64,000 nucleotides of DNA, from the NCBI RefSeq assembly GCF_001544875.2, contig NZ_FCOA02000033.1, positions 16,803 to 80,802 of the forward strand, in the 5' to 3' direction. Shown here one piece after another: positions 34,270-42,904 of this stretch. The notes beneath the pieces were generated by a model. It was not told the DNA's origin. It ran no database searches and saw only the letters and a program-made list of their open reading frames with translations. The position numbers and the translations under genes are program-made. How positions within the stretch are numbered: the first letter of the stretch is position 1; each line of letters begins with the position of its first letter. This DNA is from Caballeronia hypogeia (GTDB lineage Bacteria; Pseudomonadota; Gammaproteobacteria; Burkholderiales; Burkholderiaceae).

Positions 34270-35109
34270 TCACGCTCCTGTCAGTGATTCGGCGCCGCGC
34301 ACGCGCCGCGCGTTCTGCTCGCCATCCAGTTCCGACTGCAGGCTCGCCCACGCGCGCTGCCGCAACGCGACGAACGCGGCGTCGTGACGTACCGAGGCCG
34401 GGCGCGGACGCGGCAGATCGATTTCGATGATCTCTTTCACGCGGCCCGGCCTGCGCCCGACGACCGCGACCCGATCCGCCAGAAAGATCGCTTCGTCGAT
34501 GCTGTGCGTGACGAACACGACCGTCTTTGCGCTCTGCTCCCAGATGCCGAGCAACTCCTGCTGCAAGGATTCGCGCGTTTGCGCATCGAGCGCGCCGAAA
34601 GGCTCGTCCATCAGCAGAATCTCGGGGCCGTAGGCGAGCGCGCGCGCGATCGCCACGCGCTGCCGCATGCCGCCCGAAAGTTGATGCGGATAGTGATCGG
34701 CAAAATCGAGCAGACCAACGAGACGCAGGAAGCGCTCGGCCTCGCTGCGCCGTTGCGCGCGCGTCACGCCGCGAATCTCCAGCCCCGTTTCCACGTTCTT
34801 GCGCACGGTGCGCCACGGAAACAGCGCATAGCCCTGAAACACGAAGCCGAGCTTGCGGCGCGCGGCGCTGACGGACTCACCGTCGATGGTGAGCGAACCG
34901 GAAGTGGGCGGCGTCAAGCCCGCGAGCAGGTTGAGGAAGGTCGATTTTCCGCAGCCGCTCGGCCCGAGCACCGCGAGAAATTCGCCTTCGCGCACGCTAA
35001 GGTCGAAGCCGTCGAGCACGATTTGCCGCGACTGCATCGCTTCGTTGAGGTATGCAAGCGAAAGATCGCGTGCGACGATCTTTTCGCGCGCCGTGAACGT
35101 CCCGCTCAT
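34270..35109 (-). CDS. ABC transporter ATPase, SsuB/TauB-like, set 3
   Basis: ATPase of 279 aa with GPSGCGKSTFLNLLAG, FQGYALFPWRTVRKNV, LSGGMRQRVAIARAL, LLMDEPFGALDAQTRESLQQEL and VTHSIDEAIFLADRV. The GMRQR signature and SIDEA switch place it with the nitrate/sulfonate/taurine ATPases. The ATG overlaps the lipoprotein stop (ATGA). Confidence 0.92.
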   Translation of the reverse strand: MSGTFTAREKIVARDLSLAYLNEAMQSRQIVLDGFDLSVREGEFLAVLGPSGCGKSTFLNLLAGLTPPTSGSLTIDGESVSAARRKLGFVFQGYALFPWRTVRKNVETGLEIRGVTRAQRRSEAERFLRLVGLLDFADHYPHQLSGGMRQRVAIARALAYGPEILLMDEPFGALDAQTRESLQQELLGIWEQSAKTVVFVTHSIDEAIFLADRVAVVGRRPGRVKEIIEIDLPRPRPASVRHDAAFVALRQRAWASLQSELDGEQNARRVRGAESLTGA

Positions 35110-36185
35110 GAGCGCGATCCGTTCGCTGGCGCCGCGTTCGCCTGCGACTCCTTCGCGGCCAGCGGGTTGTACTGGTTCGTGTACACGTCCTTCACCTGGA
35201 CCTTGCCCTTCGGAATCTTGCCGGCCTGCTCCAGAATGTCGATGTAGTACTGGATCGGCGGCTCCGTCACCACGAGATCCTTCACATAGGCGTAACGCTC
35301 GACCAGCTTGACGTCGATGCCCAGCCGCTCGGCCGTGAGCTGCCGCGCTTCGTCGGGATGCGCGTTGACCCAGTTTCCCGCCCGTGCGATGGCAGCGACG
35401 AAGTCCTTGACCGCCTGCGGATGCGCGCGCGCGAACGCGCCGTTCACGCTGTAGGGCGCCATGCCGCCGAGCCCGTGGTCCTCGTCCCAGTCGCTCCAGA
35501 GCTTGTGCAGTTGCGGATCGGCTTCGGCCGCGCCGGAGAACGGCGGATGAATGATGGCGACGTCCACGTTCTTCGTGACGAGCGCCTGCTGCGACTGGTT
35601 ATCCGGCACGACCAGCCAGTTGACCTTCGACACGTCCACGCCGTGCTGCGACAGATACTTCTTCGTGACGAATTCCGCGCACGCGCCAAAGCTGTTGAAC
35701 GCGACGGTCTTGCCCTCGAAGTCCTTCGGCCCGCGAATGCCGGAGTCCGCGCGCGTGAAGTACTTCATGTGCGGCGCGTCGGGCAAGGTCTCGCCGCCGG
35801 CGGAAATGACCTTGATGTCCGCGCCGCTCGCGATCGCCGAGATGACGAGCGGCACCATGCGCGTGCCGAAATCGATCTCTCCCGTGCCGACGAGCGGAAT
35901 GATCTGCGGCGCGGAGATTTTCCCGACGTATCTGGGCCGTGTGCTCGTGCCTTCGAAATAGCCGAGCTTGTCGGCGAGATAGACGAGATCGAACGCGGGG
36001 TTGTCGGGATACTTGAAGTAAGTCACCTCCTGACGCGCGGCCTGCGTGGGCTCCGGCGCGGAGACGCGCGCCGTTTCGTCATGAGGCTTGCACCCGCCTA
36101 GCAGGAGCAGCGCGGCGGCCGCGCAAACCGCAGGCAACAGGTGACGGCCAGCACGTGGCCGATGATGCGAGAGTGACGCCTTCAT
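35106..36185 (-). CDS. ABC transporter substrate-binding lipoprotein, NMT1/SsuA-like
   Basis: Lipoprotein of 359 aa with signal LLPAVCAAAALLLLGGC and Cys as the lipidated residue. The fold is NMT1-like: VTYFKYPDNPAFDLVYLADKLGYFEG, GTGEIDFGTRMVPLVISAIASGADIKVIS, FNSFGACAEFVTKKYLSQHGVDVSKV. First gene of operon set 3. I chose the ATG at 36185 because it directly precedes the lipoprotein signal; a GTG at 36251 in frame is an alternative. It keeps several Met and Cys, unlike the other sulfur-island receptors, so it may not belong to the same starvation regulon. Confidence 0.87.
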   Translation of the reverse strand: MKASLSHHRPRAGRHLLPAVCAAAALLLLGGCKPHDETARVSAPEPTQAARQEVTYFKYPDNPAFDLVYLADKLGYFEGTSTRPRYVGKISAPQIIPLVGTGEIDFGTRMVPLVISAIASGADIKVISAGGETLPDAPHMKYFTRADSGIRGPKDFEGKTVAFNSFGACAEFVTKKYLSQHGVDVSKVNWLVVPDNQSQQALVTKNVDVAIIHPPFSGAAEADPQLHKLWSDWDEDHGLGGMAPYSVNGAFARAHPQAVKDFVAAIARAGNWVNAHPDEARQLTAERLGIDVKLVERYAYVKDLVVTEPPIQYYIDILEQAGKIPKGKVQVKDVYTNQYNPLAAKESQANAAPANGSRS

Positions 36186-36328
36186 AGGATCGGAATGAGG
36201 AGCAGGAGTGAAAGTGTTACGGCGCCGCGCGACCGGCGGCGCCTTGCTCACTCATTCTCACGCGGGCCGTGAGACGATCAAACGAAGCAAATCTGATTAG
36301 CTGACGCAGTGAAACGTGAATAGCAAAT

Positions 36329-37045
36329 TCAGCGCTTGTCCTCGTCCCGTAGCTGAGCGAGCGATGCGCGCTGCTTGCCGTTTGCGTCGAAGTTGTCATC
36401 GGCGAGCCAGCGCTCGAACGCGTTTCGAACACGCGGCCAGTCCTGGTTGATGATCGCGTACCACGCGGTGTCGCGATTGCGTCCCTTGTAGACGATCGCC
36501 TGCCTGAAGATGCCTTCGAACTCGAAGCCGAGACGCAGCGCGGTCTTGCGAGAAGGCGCGTTGAGACTGTCGCACTTCCATTCGTAGCGGCGATAGCCGA
36601 GGTCGTCGAAGACATAACGCATCAGCAGATACTGCGCTTCCGTCGAGATGCGCGTCTGCTTGAGCAATGGCGAGAACGTCACGCTGCCCATTTCGATCAC
36701 GCCATGCACCGGCTCGATGCGCATCAGCGCGAGCGTGCCGACCGCCTTGCCGCTCGCGGAATCGATGACGGCGTAGTGAAGCGGATCGGTGGAGGCTTCG
36801 GCCTTCGTCAGATAGTCGCGGAAGGTGTCGAAGTCGCTGAACGGGCCGACGAAGAGATAGGTCCAGTCGCTGCCGTCCGGCGCGCGGCCATAGGCTTCGA
36901 AGAGATCGGCTGCGTGGCGCGAGACGTCGAGCGGCTCGATGCGGCAATGCGCCCCGTCGATGCCGATGCGCGCGGGCCGTTCGCGCGGTGTCCAGTCGGG
37001 CACCGATTCGCCGATCTGCTGCTGATACTCGTTGGTCTTCGTCAT
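36329..37045 (-). CDS. GNAT-family N-acetyltransferase, RimJ/RimL-like
   Basis: Acetyltransferase of 238 aa with CRIEPLDVSRHAADLFEAYG, HYAVIDSASGKAVGTLALMRIEPVHGVIEMGSVTFSP, and RYVFDDLGYRRYEWKCDSLNAPSRKTALRLGFEFEGIFRQ. The last block is the usual RimJ/RimL-type acetyl-CoA and acceptor region. It probably acetylates a protein N-terminus or a small amine. Ribosome site AGGAGA precedes the ATG. It is divergent from the TonB-dependent receptor and is a single-gene unit. Confidence 0.85.
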   Translation of the reverse strand: MTKTNEYQQQIGESVPDWTPRERPARIGIDGAHCRIEPLDVSRHAADLFEAYGRAPDGSDWTYLFVGPFSDFDTFRDYLTKAEASTDPLHYAVIDSASGKAVGTLALMRIEPVHGVIEMGSVTFSPLLKQTRISTEAQYLLMRYVFDDLGYRRYEWKCDSLNAPSRKTALRLGFEFEGIFRQAIVYKGRNRDTAWYAIINQDWPRVRNAFERWLADDNFDANGKQRASLAQLRDEDKR

Positions 37046-37228
37046 GTGTCGCGGTCTCCTGGGTGTGAAAGGGGCGTCGGGGTATTAAGGTACATCAAAT
37101 GTCCGGCCGCCCGGCGCGCGCGCCAGTACCGCAATGTCGCGCGCCGCACGAACCCCGCCCGCGTCGCTTTCTCCCAACGCTCCCGTCGCAGCAAAAGTTT
37201 TGTACCACGTGTTTAATTGTTACATTAC

Positions 37229-37248
37229 AATTGCGAACGATTCGCATT
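37229..37248 (+). promoter_or_regulatory. Fur-box-like palindrome
   Basis: AATTGCGAACGATTCGCATT contains a perfect TGCGAA-CGA-TTCGCA dyad, close to the GCGAATNATTCGC-type Fur boxes seen in Burkholderia. It lies 44 nt before the receptor ATG, in an AT-rich promoter. Confidence 0.65.
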
Positions 37249-37291
37249 CCAGCAAACATTCAACCCGCCCTTCCTTCAAAAGATCAGAGCC

Positions 37292-39490
37292 ATGTCACGT
37301 CGGGGAACTCAGCAGCACTTCAATCAACGTACTGCGGTGTCATGGGCAGTCGAACGTCTTTTCGTGGGACTGGCCGCCGCAGCCGCGCTGCAGGGAAGCG
37401 CTTACGCGCAGAGCGCGGCGACGACGGAAAGCGACGCGCCCCAAACCACCGCGCTGCCCGCCGTGATGGTCAAGGCCACGGCGACGCCCGGCGAATTGCC
37501 CGCGCCCTACGCGGGCGGACAAGTGGCGCGAGGCGGTGGTATCGGCGTGCTCGGCGCGGCGAACGTGATGGACCAGCCGTTCAACACGACCAACTACACC
37601 GACGAATTCATCCGCGACACGCAGGCCCGCACCATCGGCGATGTCGTCGTCAACAATGCATCGGTGCGCACCGAACAAAGCGCCGGCGGCTTCGGCGACG
37701 TGTTCGAGATTCGCGGCTTCGCCGTCCAGGCAACCGATGTCGCGCTCAACGGGCTGTACGGCATGGTCTCGGCGGCGCGCGTGCCGGTGAATCTGCTGGA
37801 GCGCGTGGAAGTGCTGCAGGGTCCGGGTTCGCTCATGTACGGCATGGGACCGGGCGGCAGCATCGGTGGGGCGATCAACATCGTCACCAAGCGCGCGGAC
37901 GACCAGCCGCTGACGCGTCTCACCGCGCTGTATCAGTCGAAGGCGCAGTTCGGCGTCGCCGCCGACGTCGGCCGCCGCTTCGGCGACGAAGGTCAATGGG
38001 GCATTCGCGTCAACGGTCAGTTCAAGGACGGCGAGACCGGCATTGCGCACGGCAATCAGCTTCAGGGCGACGGCGCGGTCGGGCTCGACTATCGCGGCAA
38101 GCAGTTGCGCTGGTCGTTCGACGCCTACAACGTCTCCGAGAACACCGACGAACTCCGCTCGCAGATCGGCCTGGGGACGGCGACCGCGGTGCCGGACGTG
38201 CCTTCGGCGTACAACAATCTCTATCCGGGCTCGAAGCTCAAGCTGCGCGACTCCGCGCTCATGACGCGCCTCGAATACGACGTCAACAAGTACGTGACCG
38301 TGTACGGCGCGGCGGGCGAGCACTACGGCACGTCGGAGCAGAATTTCCCGTCGGCGACGGGCATGACGGCGGGCGGCGCGTTCAACGTCAGAAACGGCTA
38401 CTACGACCAGTACACGCGCACGAAGTCCGTCGATGCGGGCTTGCGTTTCCACTTCGACACCTTCGGCGTCAAGCACACGCTGGTCACCGGCGTGACGAGC
38501 CTGAATCAGGAGATCGGCTACTTCTACGCGCTGGCGCCGGTCTCGCAGACCGTGGCATCGAATCTCTACAGTCCGACGCCCCTGCCGCCGATGACCACGC
38601 CGCGCGGCGACATGCAGCGCACCAGCCAGACGCGCCTGAACAGCCAGCAGGTAATCGACACGATGTCGTTCTTCGACGACCGTCTGCTGATCACGGGCGG
38701 TTTTCGCCGTCAGACGATCGGGCTCGACAACTACGACCCCGGCACGGGCGCGCGCACCAGCACGCTCGATCAACAGGCGATTTCGCCGCTCGCGGGCATC
38801 GTCTTCAAGCCGCTTAATAATGTCTCGGTGTACGGCAACTTCACGTCCGGCCTTTCCAACGGCAACACCGCGCCTGCGGGAACGGCCAACGCGGGACAAG
38901 CCTTCGCGCCGTACAAGTCGAACCAGTACGAAGCGGGCGTGAAGGCAGACTGGGGCCGCGTGATGACATCGGTGTCCGTGTTCCAGATCTCGCAGCCGAA
39001 CGGCGTCACGAATCCGGTGACCAACATCTATGGCTATGACGGCCGGACCAAGGTGCGCGGCCTCGAACTCGCGGCCTACGGCGAAGCGTTCCGCAACCTG
39101 CGCCTGATGGCGAGCGCGACCTTCTACGATCCGAAGCTCGAAGGCACGGCAGGCGGTGTGAACGATGGCAACGATCCGGCGGGCGTGCCGAAGTTCGCCT
39201 TCAACCTCGGCGCGGATTACGACCTGCCGTGGGTGCCGGGCCTGAGCGTGAACGGCCGCATCATCCACACCGGCGCGCAGTACTACAACGCGAGCAACAC
39301 GCTGCGTCTGCCGGCGTGGACGCGTTATGACGTCGGCGTGCGTTATGGCGTGCGCATCGCGCAGAAGGATGTCGTGTTCCGCGCGAATGTCGAGAACCTG
39401 TTCGGCAGCCGTTACTGGATTCAGCAGGGCACGTACATCAGCAACGCCGCGCCGCGTACCTTGCTGCTGTCGGCGCAGATCGACTTCTGA
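37292..39490 (+). CDS. TonB-dependent siderophore receptor
   Basis: Outer-membrane receptor of 732 aa. There is a long signal peptide (cleavage near SAYAQ) and a plug domain with DVVVNNASVRTEQSAGGFGDVFEIRGF and VEVLQGPGSLMYGMGPGGSIGGAINIVTKRA. A 22-strand barrel follows, ending RTLLLSAQIDF with the terminal Phe. PAVMVKATAT is a loose TonB box. The Fur-like palindrome upstream points to iron control. No siderophore synthesis or FecIR-type sigma genes adjoin it, so it probably takes up a foreign siderophore. Confidence 0.93.
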   Translation: MSRRGTQQHFNQRTAVSWAVERLFVGLAAAAALQGSAYAQSAATTESDAPQTTALPAVMVKATATPGELPAPYAGGQVARGGGIGVLGAANVMDQPFNTTNYTDEFIRDTQARTIGDVVVNNASVRTEQSAGGFGDVFEIRGFAVQATDVALNGLYGMVSAARVPVNLLERVEVLQGPGSLMYGMGPGGSIGGAINIVTKRADDQPLTRLTALYQSKAQFGVAADVGRRFGDEGQWGIRVNGQFKDGETGIAHGNQLQGDGAVGLDYRGKQLRWSFDAYNVSENTDELRSQIGLGTATAVPDVPSAYNNLYPGSKLKLRDSALMTRLEYDVNKYVTVYGAAGEHYGTSEQNFPSATGMTAGGAFNVRNGYYDQYTRTKSVDAGLRFHFDTFGVKHTLVTGVTSLNQEIGYFYALAPVSQTVASNLYSPTPLPPMTTPRGDMQRTSQTRLNSQQVIDTMSFFDDRLLITGGFRRQTIGLDNYDPGTGARTSTLDQQAISPLAGIVFKPLNNVSVYGNFTSGLSNGNTAPAGTANAGQAFAPYKSNQYEAGVKADWGRVMTSVSVFQISQPNGVTNPVTNIYGYDGRTKVRGLELAAYGEAFRNLRLMASATFYDPKLEGTAGGVNDGNDPAGVPKFAFNLGADYDLPWVPGLSVNGRIIHTGAQYYNASNTLRLPAWTRYDVGVRYGVRIAQKDVVFRANVENLFGSRYWIQQGTYISNAAPRTLLLSAQIDF

Positions 39491-39570
39491 TGGTTTGTCG
39501 GCGAGTCGGCACCCTTATCTGACACAACCCGAAGCTATACTGTCACGCGCCTCCAACCCACGACATCGAC

Positions 39571-40134
39571 ATGCGTAACCGTCTTGTTTCGACTCTGCTT
39601 CTGACCGGCAGCACGATTCTCTTCGGTGGATGTGCCGCCTCGCTGCAAACTCAAGGCTCCGCGCCCGCGGGCCAGAAAACCGCCGAGACCAGCATCACGG
39701 TGCCATCGGCTTCCACCCATACCATCGTGCTGCGAATGAGCGGCTCATCGGTCGCGACGGGCGCGTCCGACTGGCCGCGCGTGCAGACCGAATGGCGCGA
39801 AGCGATGCAGGGCGCATCGCAGGAAGCCAACTCGGTTTTCGTCGATGAAACCGTCAAGCGCACGCAGCAGCGCGGCGGCGGCACGGTCGTCGACGTCTAT
39901 GTGGAAGACTTTCACTTCGTCGCGCCGGGCGCGCGCTATACGCTCGGCATCATGACGGGCAACGCCTTCATTCAGGCGCGCGTGACGTTCCGCGACTTGC
40001 AGAGCGGCCGCGTGTTCGGCGAGCGCAGCTACAACACGTCGTCGTCGGCATGGCAGGGCATCTTCGCACCCACCAGCGACAAGCAGGCGCGCGCGGTCGC
40101 GGCGGATATCGTCAAGCAGATCAATCCGCGATAG
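39571..40134 (+). CDS. DUF4410-like lipoprotein
   Basis: Lipoprotein of 187 aa with signal LVSTLLLTGSTILFGGC, then a mature domain with WREAMQGASQEANSVFVDE, VDVYVEDFHFVAPGARYTLGIMTGNAFIQARVTFRDL and AVAADIVKQINPR. This pattern is that of DUF4410 proteins, periplasmic or outer-membrane lipoproteins of unknown function. It follows the receptor by 80 nt on the same strand but probably has its own role. Confidence 0.8.
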   Translation: MRNRLVSTLLLTGSTILFGGCAASLQTQGSAPAGQKTAETSITVPSASTHTIVLRMSGSSVATGASDWPRVQTEWREAMQGASQEANSVFVDETVKRTQQRGGGTVVDVYVEDFHFVAPGARYTLGIMTGNAFIQARVTFRDLQSGRVFGERSYNTSSSAWQGIFAPTSDKQARAVAADIVKQINPR

Positions 40135-40155
40135 TTCAGCGCCGCCGCGCGCGCA

Positions 40156-40674
40156 TCACCCTTTCTTCTTCTCTTCGCCGAGCACGCGGCGGTTGCGGTT
40201 TTCGATGACCGATTGCGTTCTCGTCGTCGCACCGGGCCCGGGCGCGAAACGCACGTCGCGGAACGACAGCGAGCGCCCGCTCTTCCCTTGCACCGCGATG
40301 GACTTGACCGGCTGGCCGCTCGCCTGATCGACGAGCGCGACGGGCGGCTTGCCGTTCGGCGCGAGCCACCGATCTCCCCACTGCATGAGCGCGACCAGCA
40401 CCGGGTAGAGCTCGTTACCCTTTTCTGTCAGACGATAGCCGAACGTGTTCGCTCGTTCCGCGAGCGGATAGCGCTCGAGAATATCGAGCTCGATGAGCCG
40501 TTCGAGACGCGCGGTCAGCACGTTCCTCGCGATGCCGAGTTCGGACTGAAATTCGTCGAAGCGCGTGGTGCCTTGCGTGCATTCCCGCACGATCAGCAGC
40601 GACCACCATTCGCCCACTTCATCGAGCGCGCGCGCGATCGAGCAATTCATTCCGTCGAAGCGCTTTCTGTACAT
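40156..40674 (-). CDS. HxlR-family transcriptional regulator
   Basis: Regulator of 172 aa. Its winged helix opens CSIARALDEVGEWWSLLIVRECTQGTTRFDEFQSELGIARNVLTARLERL, the HxlR signature, with the two early Cys-Ser/Trp-Trp features. The C-terminal 60 residues are a basic extension. It is divergent from the MFS gene, with a large inverted repeat between them, so it most likely represses that exporter and itself. Confidence 0.9.
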   Translation of the reverse strand: MYRKRFDGMNCSIARALDEVGEWWSLLIVRECTQGTTRFDEFQSELGIARNVLTARLERLIELDILERYPLAERANTFGYRLTEKGNELYPVLVALMQWGDRWLAPNGKPPVALVDQASGQPVKSIAVQGKSGRSLSFRDVRFAPGPGATTRTQSVIENRNRRVLGEEKKKG

Positions 40675-40793
40675 GCCGGTTCCTTGACGAACGAAGTTTC
40701 TTCACGCAACTCTACGGCATTTCTTCCCGCTTGTCTCGCGCGTCCCATCACGTCATTTCCTCGAATTTCGAAGAACTGCTAGTCGATTATCGA

Positions 40794-40840
40794 TAGTGGC
40801 GTGACAAAACTCCGTTGCGTATAGTTTCGTCACACCACTA
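40794..40840. promoter_or_regulatory. Large inverted repeat, probable HxlR operator
   Basis: Left arm TAGTGGCGTGACAAAACT and right arm AGTTTCGTCACACCACTA match at 16 of 18 positions around an 11-base spacer. It ends 33 nt before the MFS ATG. A smaller TCGAT-T-ATCGA dyad lies just to its left (about 40782-40792). Confidence 0.75.
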
Positions 40841-40873
40841 ACCCGAGGCACCATTCTTCGGAGGGAGATAACC

Positions 40874-42055
40874 ATGGATCGCCGTCTTCTCACACTCGCG
40901 CTCGGCATGTTCGCGCTGGGCACCGACAGCTTCGTCTTCGGAGGCATCCTGCCTTCCATTGCTGCGTACTTTCACGTCAGCATCGGCGCGGCGGGGCAAT
41001 TGATCACCGTGTACGCGCTCACGTTCGCGCTGCTCGCGCCGACCATCGCGGCGCTCGCCGCCGGCATTTCGCGCAAGCACCTTCTCTTGAGCGGCATGGG
41101 ATTGTTCATCGTCGCCAACGTCGGGACGATCCTCTCGCCGAACCTCGGCGTCGCGCTGGTCACGCGTGCGCTGGCGGGCGTCGGCGCGGCGATGTTCTCG
41201 CCGACCGCGAGCGGCACCGGCACGATGCTGGTTCCGCCCGAGCGACGCGGCTTCGCGCTCTCCGTGATCGTCGCGGGTCTCACCACCGCGACCGCGCTGG
41301 GCACGCCGCTGGGCGCGGTCATCGGCGGTCTGGCCGACTGGCGCTGGACGCTGGGCTTCGTCGCCGCGCTGGGCATTGCGGGATTCGTCGGCGTGTGGGC
41401 GCTGCTGCCGGAAGTGCCGCTGCCGCCCGCAATCTCGCTCATCAAGCGCTTCGCGCCGCTCGCCGATTCGCGCGTCGGGCTGATTCTCGCCACGACCGTG
41501 CTCGCGCAGATCGGCACGTTCATCATCTACAACTACGTCGCGGTGGTGTTCGACCGCGCCACCGGCGGCAGCCCGAGCGTGCTCGGCGGGCTGCTCGTGC
41601 TGTGGGGGCTGGCCGGCACGTTCTCCAATCTGCTCGCGGGCCGCGTGCTCGACAGGATCGGCTCGCGCAAGGTCGTCACCGTGATGCTGATCGCCGTGAT
41701 CACCGCCATCGTCACGATGCCGTGGACGACCGTCCATCTGTGGAGCGCCGCCATCGCGATGTTCGTCTGGGGCGCGTGTGCGTGGGGCGTGCTCGTGCCG
41801 CAGCAATATCGCCTCGTGAGTCTCAATCCTTCGATGGCCGCCGTGCTGGTGGGGCTCAACACGTCGGCGACTTATGTAGGCGTGTCGGTGGCGGGCGCGG
41901 TGGGCGCTGCCGCGATTCCCGTGATCGGCAGCCACAGCCTCGGCTATCTAGGGAGCGCGGTCGTCGTCCTTGCACTCGTGTTCTCCGAAATCGCCCAATG
42001 GCGTGTCAACGCCGTCGAGAACGGCAAGTCGATGAAGGCCGCCGCGACCATCTGA
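40874..42055 (+). CDS. MFS transporter, DHA1-type exporter
   Basis: Major facilitator of 393 aa with 12 spans. The N-terminal ALGMFALGTDSFVFGGILPSIAAYFHVS and TRALAGVGAAMFSPTASGTGTMLVPPERRGFALS mark the DHA1 (AraJ/multidrug) group. Ribosome site GGAGGGAG. It is under the divergent HxlR gene, a common arrangement for efflux of quinone-like or drug-like compounds. Downstream lie gene remnants, so its former operon partners may have been lost. Confidence 0.88.
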   Translation: MDRRLLTLALGMFALGTDSFVFGGILPSIAAYFHVSIGAAGQLITVYALTFALLAPTIAALAAGISRKHLLLSGMGLFIVANVGTILSPNLGVALVTRALAGVGAAMFSPTASGTGTMLVPPERRGFALSVIVAGLTTATALGTPLGAVIGGLADWRWTLGFVAALGIAGFVGVWALLPEVPLPPAISLIKRFAPLADSRVGLILATTVLAQIGTFIIYNYVAVVFDRATGGSPSVLGGLLVLWGLAGTFSNLLAGRVLDRIGSRKVVTVMLIAVITAIVTMPWTTVHLWSAAIAMFVWGACAWGVLVPQQYRLVSLNPSMAAVLVGLNTSATYVGVSVAGAVGAAAIPVIGSHSLGYLGSAVVVLALVFSEIAQWRVNAVENGKSMKAAATI

Positions 42056-42104
42056 TTTACATCGTTTCCCGTAGCAGTCGATTGCCTCTTTACTGGCGAA
42101 ACAA

Positions 42105-42600
42105 ATGAAGAACCTCGTCGAAACCTTCCGTGACTTGCACGACAAACACGACGCCGCTTCGTCTCGCCAACGCATGGGACGCGGGCATCAACATCGAGGA
42201 CGGCACGGATGACCCTTCGCTGCTGGCGCAAAAGACCGGAGCGATCAAAGCCGCGCTCGCAAACGCGAAGCTCGATCTGTTCATCAACGCGCGCAGCGAC
42301 GTGTTCCTCGCGAATCTCGCGGAGCCGCCGCATCGGGTCGAGGAATCGTTGCGGCGCGTGAGTCTCTGCGCCAACGCCGGAGCCGATGGCATGTTTCTGC
42401 CCGCGATCGTCGAACTGACGGATATCGAAGCCGTCGTGAAGGGCACGAGTTTGCCGCTCAACGTGATGGCGCGCACCGATCTCGCCGATGCCGATGCACT
42501 CGGCCGCGCGGGCGTGCGACGCCTGAGCGCGGGCTCCGGCATCGCGGAGGTCTTGTGGGGACACGCGAGCGCGCTCGCGCGGGACTTCCTCGCGCATGGC
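42105..42600 (+). pseudogene. Remnant of an isocitrate lyase/PEP-mutase family gene
   Basis: It starts MKNLVETFRDLHDKHD, shifts frame at about 42152, continues TPLRLANAWDAG and then jumps straight to INIEDGTDDPSLLAQK. In relatives about 65-75 residues separate these two blocks, including much of the active site. The rest (LFINARSDVFLANL, RRVSLCANAGADGMFLP, VRRLSAGSGIAEVLWG) is well preserved to about 42600, where the C-terminus is lost. DAG occurs at both sides of the gap in relatives, so recombination between short repeats is a likely cause. Not functional as read. Confidence 0.75.
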
Positions 42601-42639
42601 TCGGCGCGCTGGGGGCGATCACGCGCAACGTCGCCCCGG

Positions 42640-42878
42640 CGGTCATTTCGCATTACCACGTGAAGCCGGGCGGACTGGAAGACTACTACGAAGTGATCCT
42701 GGCGCAGAATATCGAACGCGGCGCGCGGCTTTCCGCCATCGATATTCAGACGCGCCGCATGACCGCCGATGTTTCGCTCATCAAGGCGCTCGGCGGCGGC
42801 TGGAATCGCAAGGACGGGCTGAATCCGGACGCGGACTGGCTGGCGTCGAATCAGCCTGCGAACGGCAACGCGAAATAA
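42640..42878 (+). pseudogene. C-terminal remnant of a TolC/NodT-type outer-membrane efflux protein
   Basis: The segment HYHVKPGGLEDYYEVILAQNIERG, ARLSAIDIQTRRMTADVSLIKALGGGWN is the end of an RND/MFS outer-membrane factor: the last coiled-coil repeat and the family-typical LGGGW. Only about 75 of some 480 residues remain, fused behind the PEP-mutase remnant. The MFS exporter just upstream might once have shared an operon with it. Confidence 0.7.
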
Positions 42879-42904
42879 CCCACATCGACAAAAAGGAGAA
42901 CACC

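Noticed and set aside
37340..39268. A 642-codon minus-strand frame opposite the TonB-dependent receptor
   Set aside because: Arg/His/Val-rich antisense shadow of a certain gene; no ribosome site or recognisable domain.
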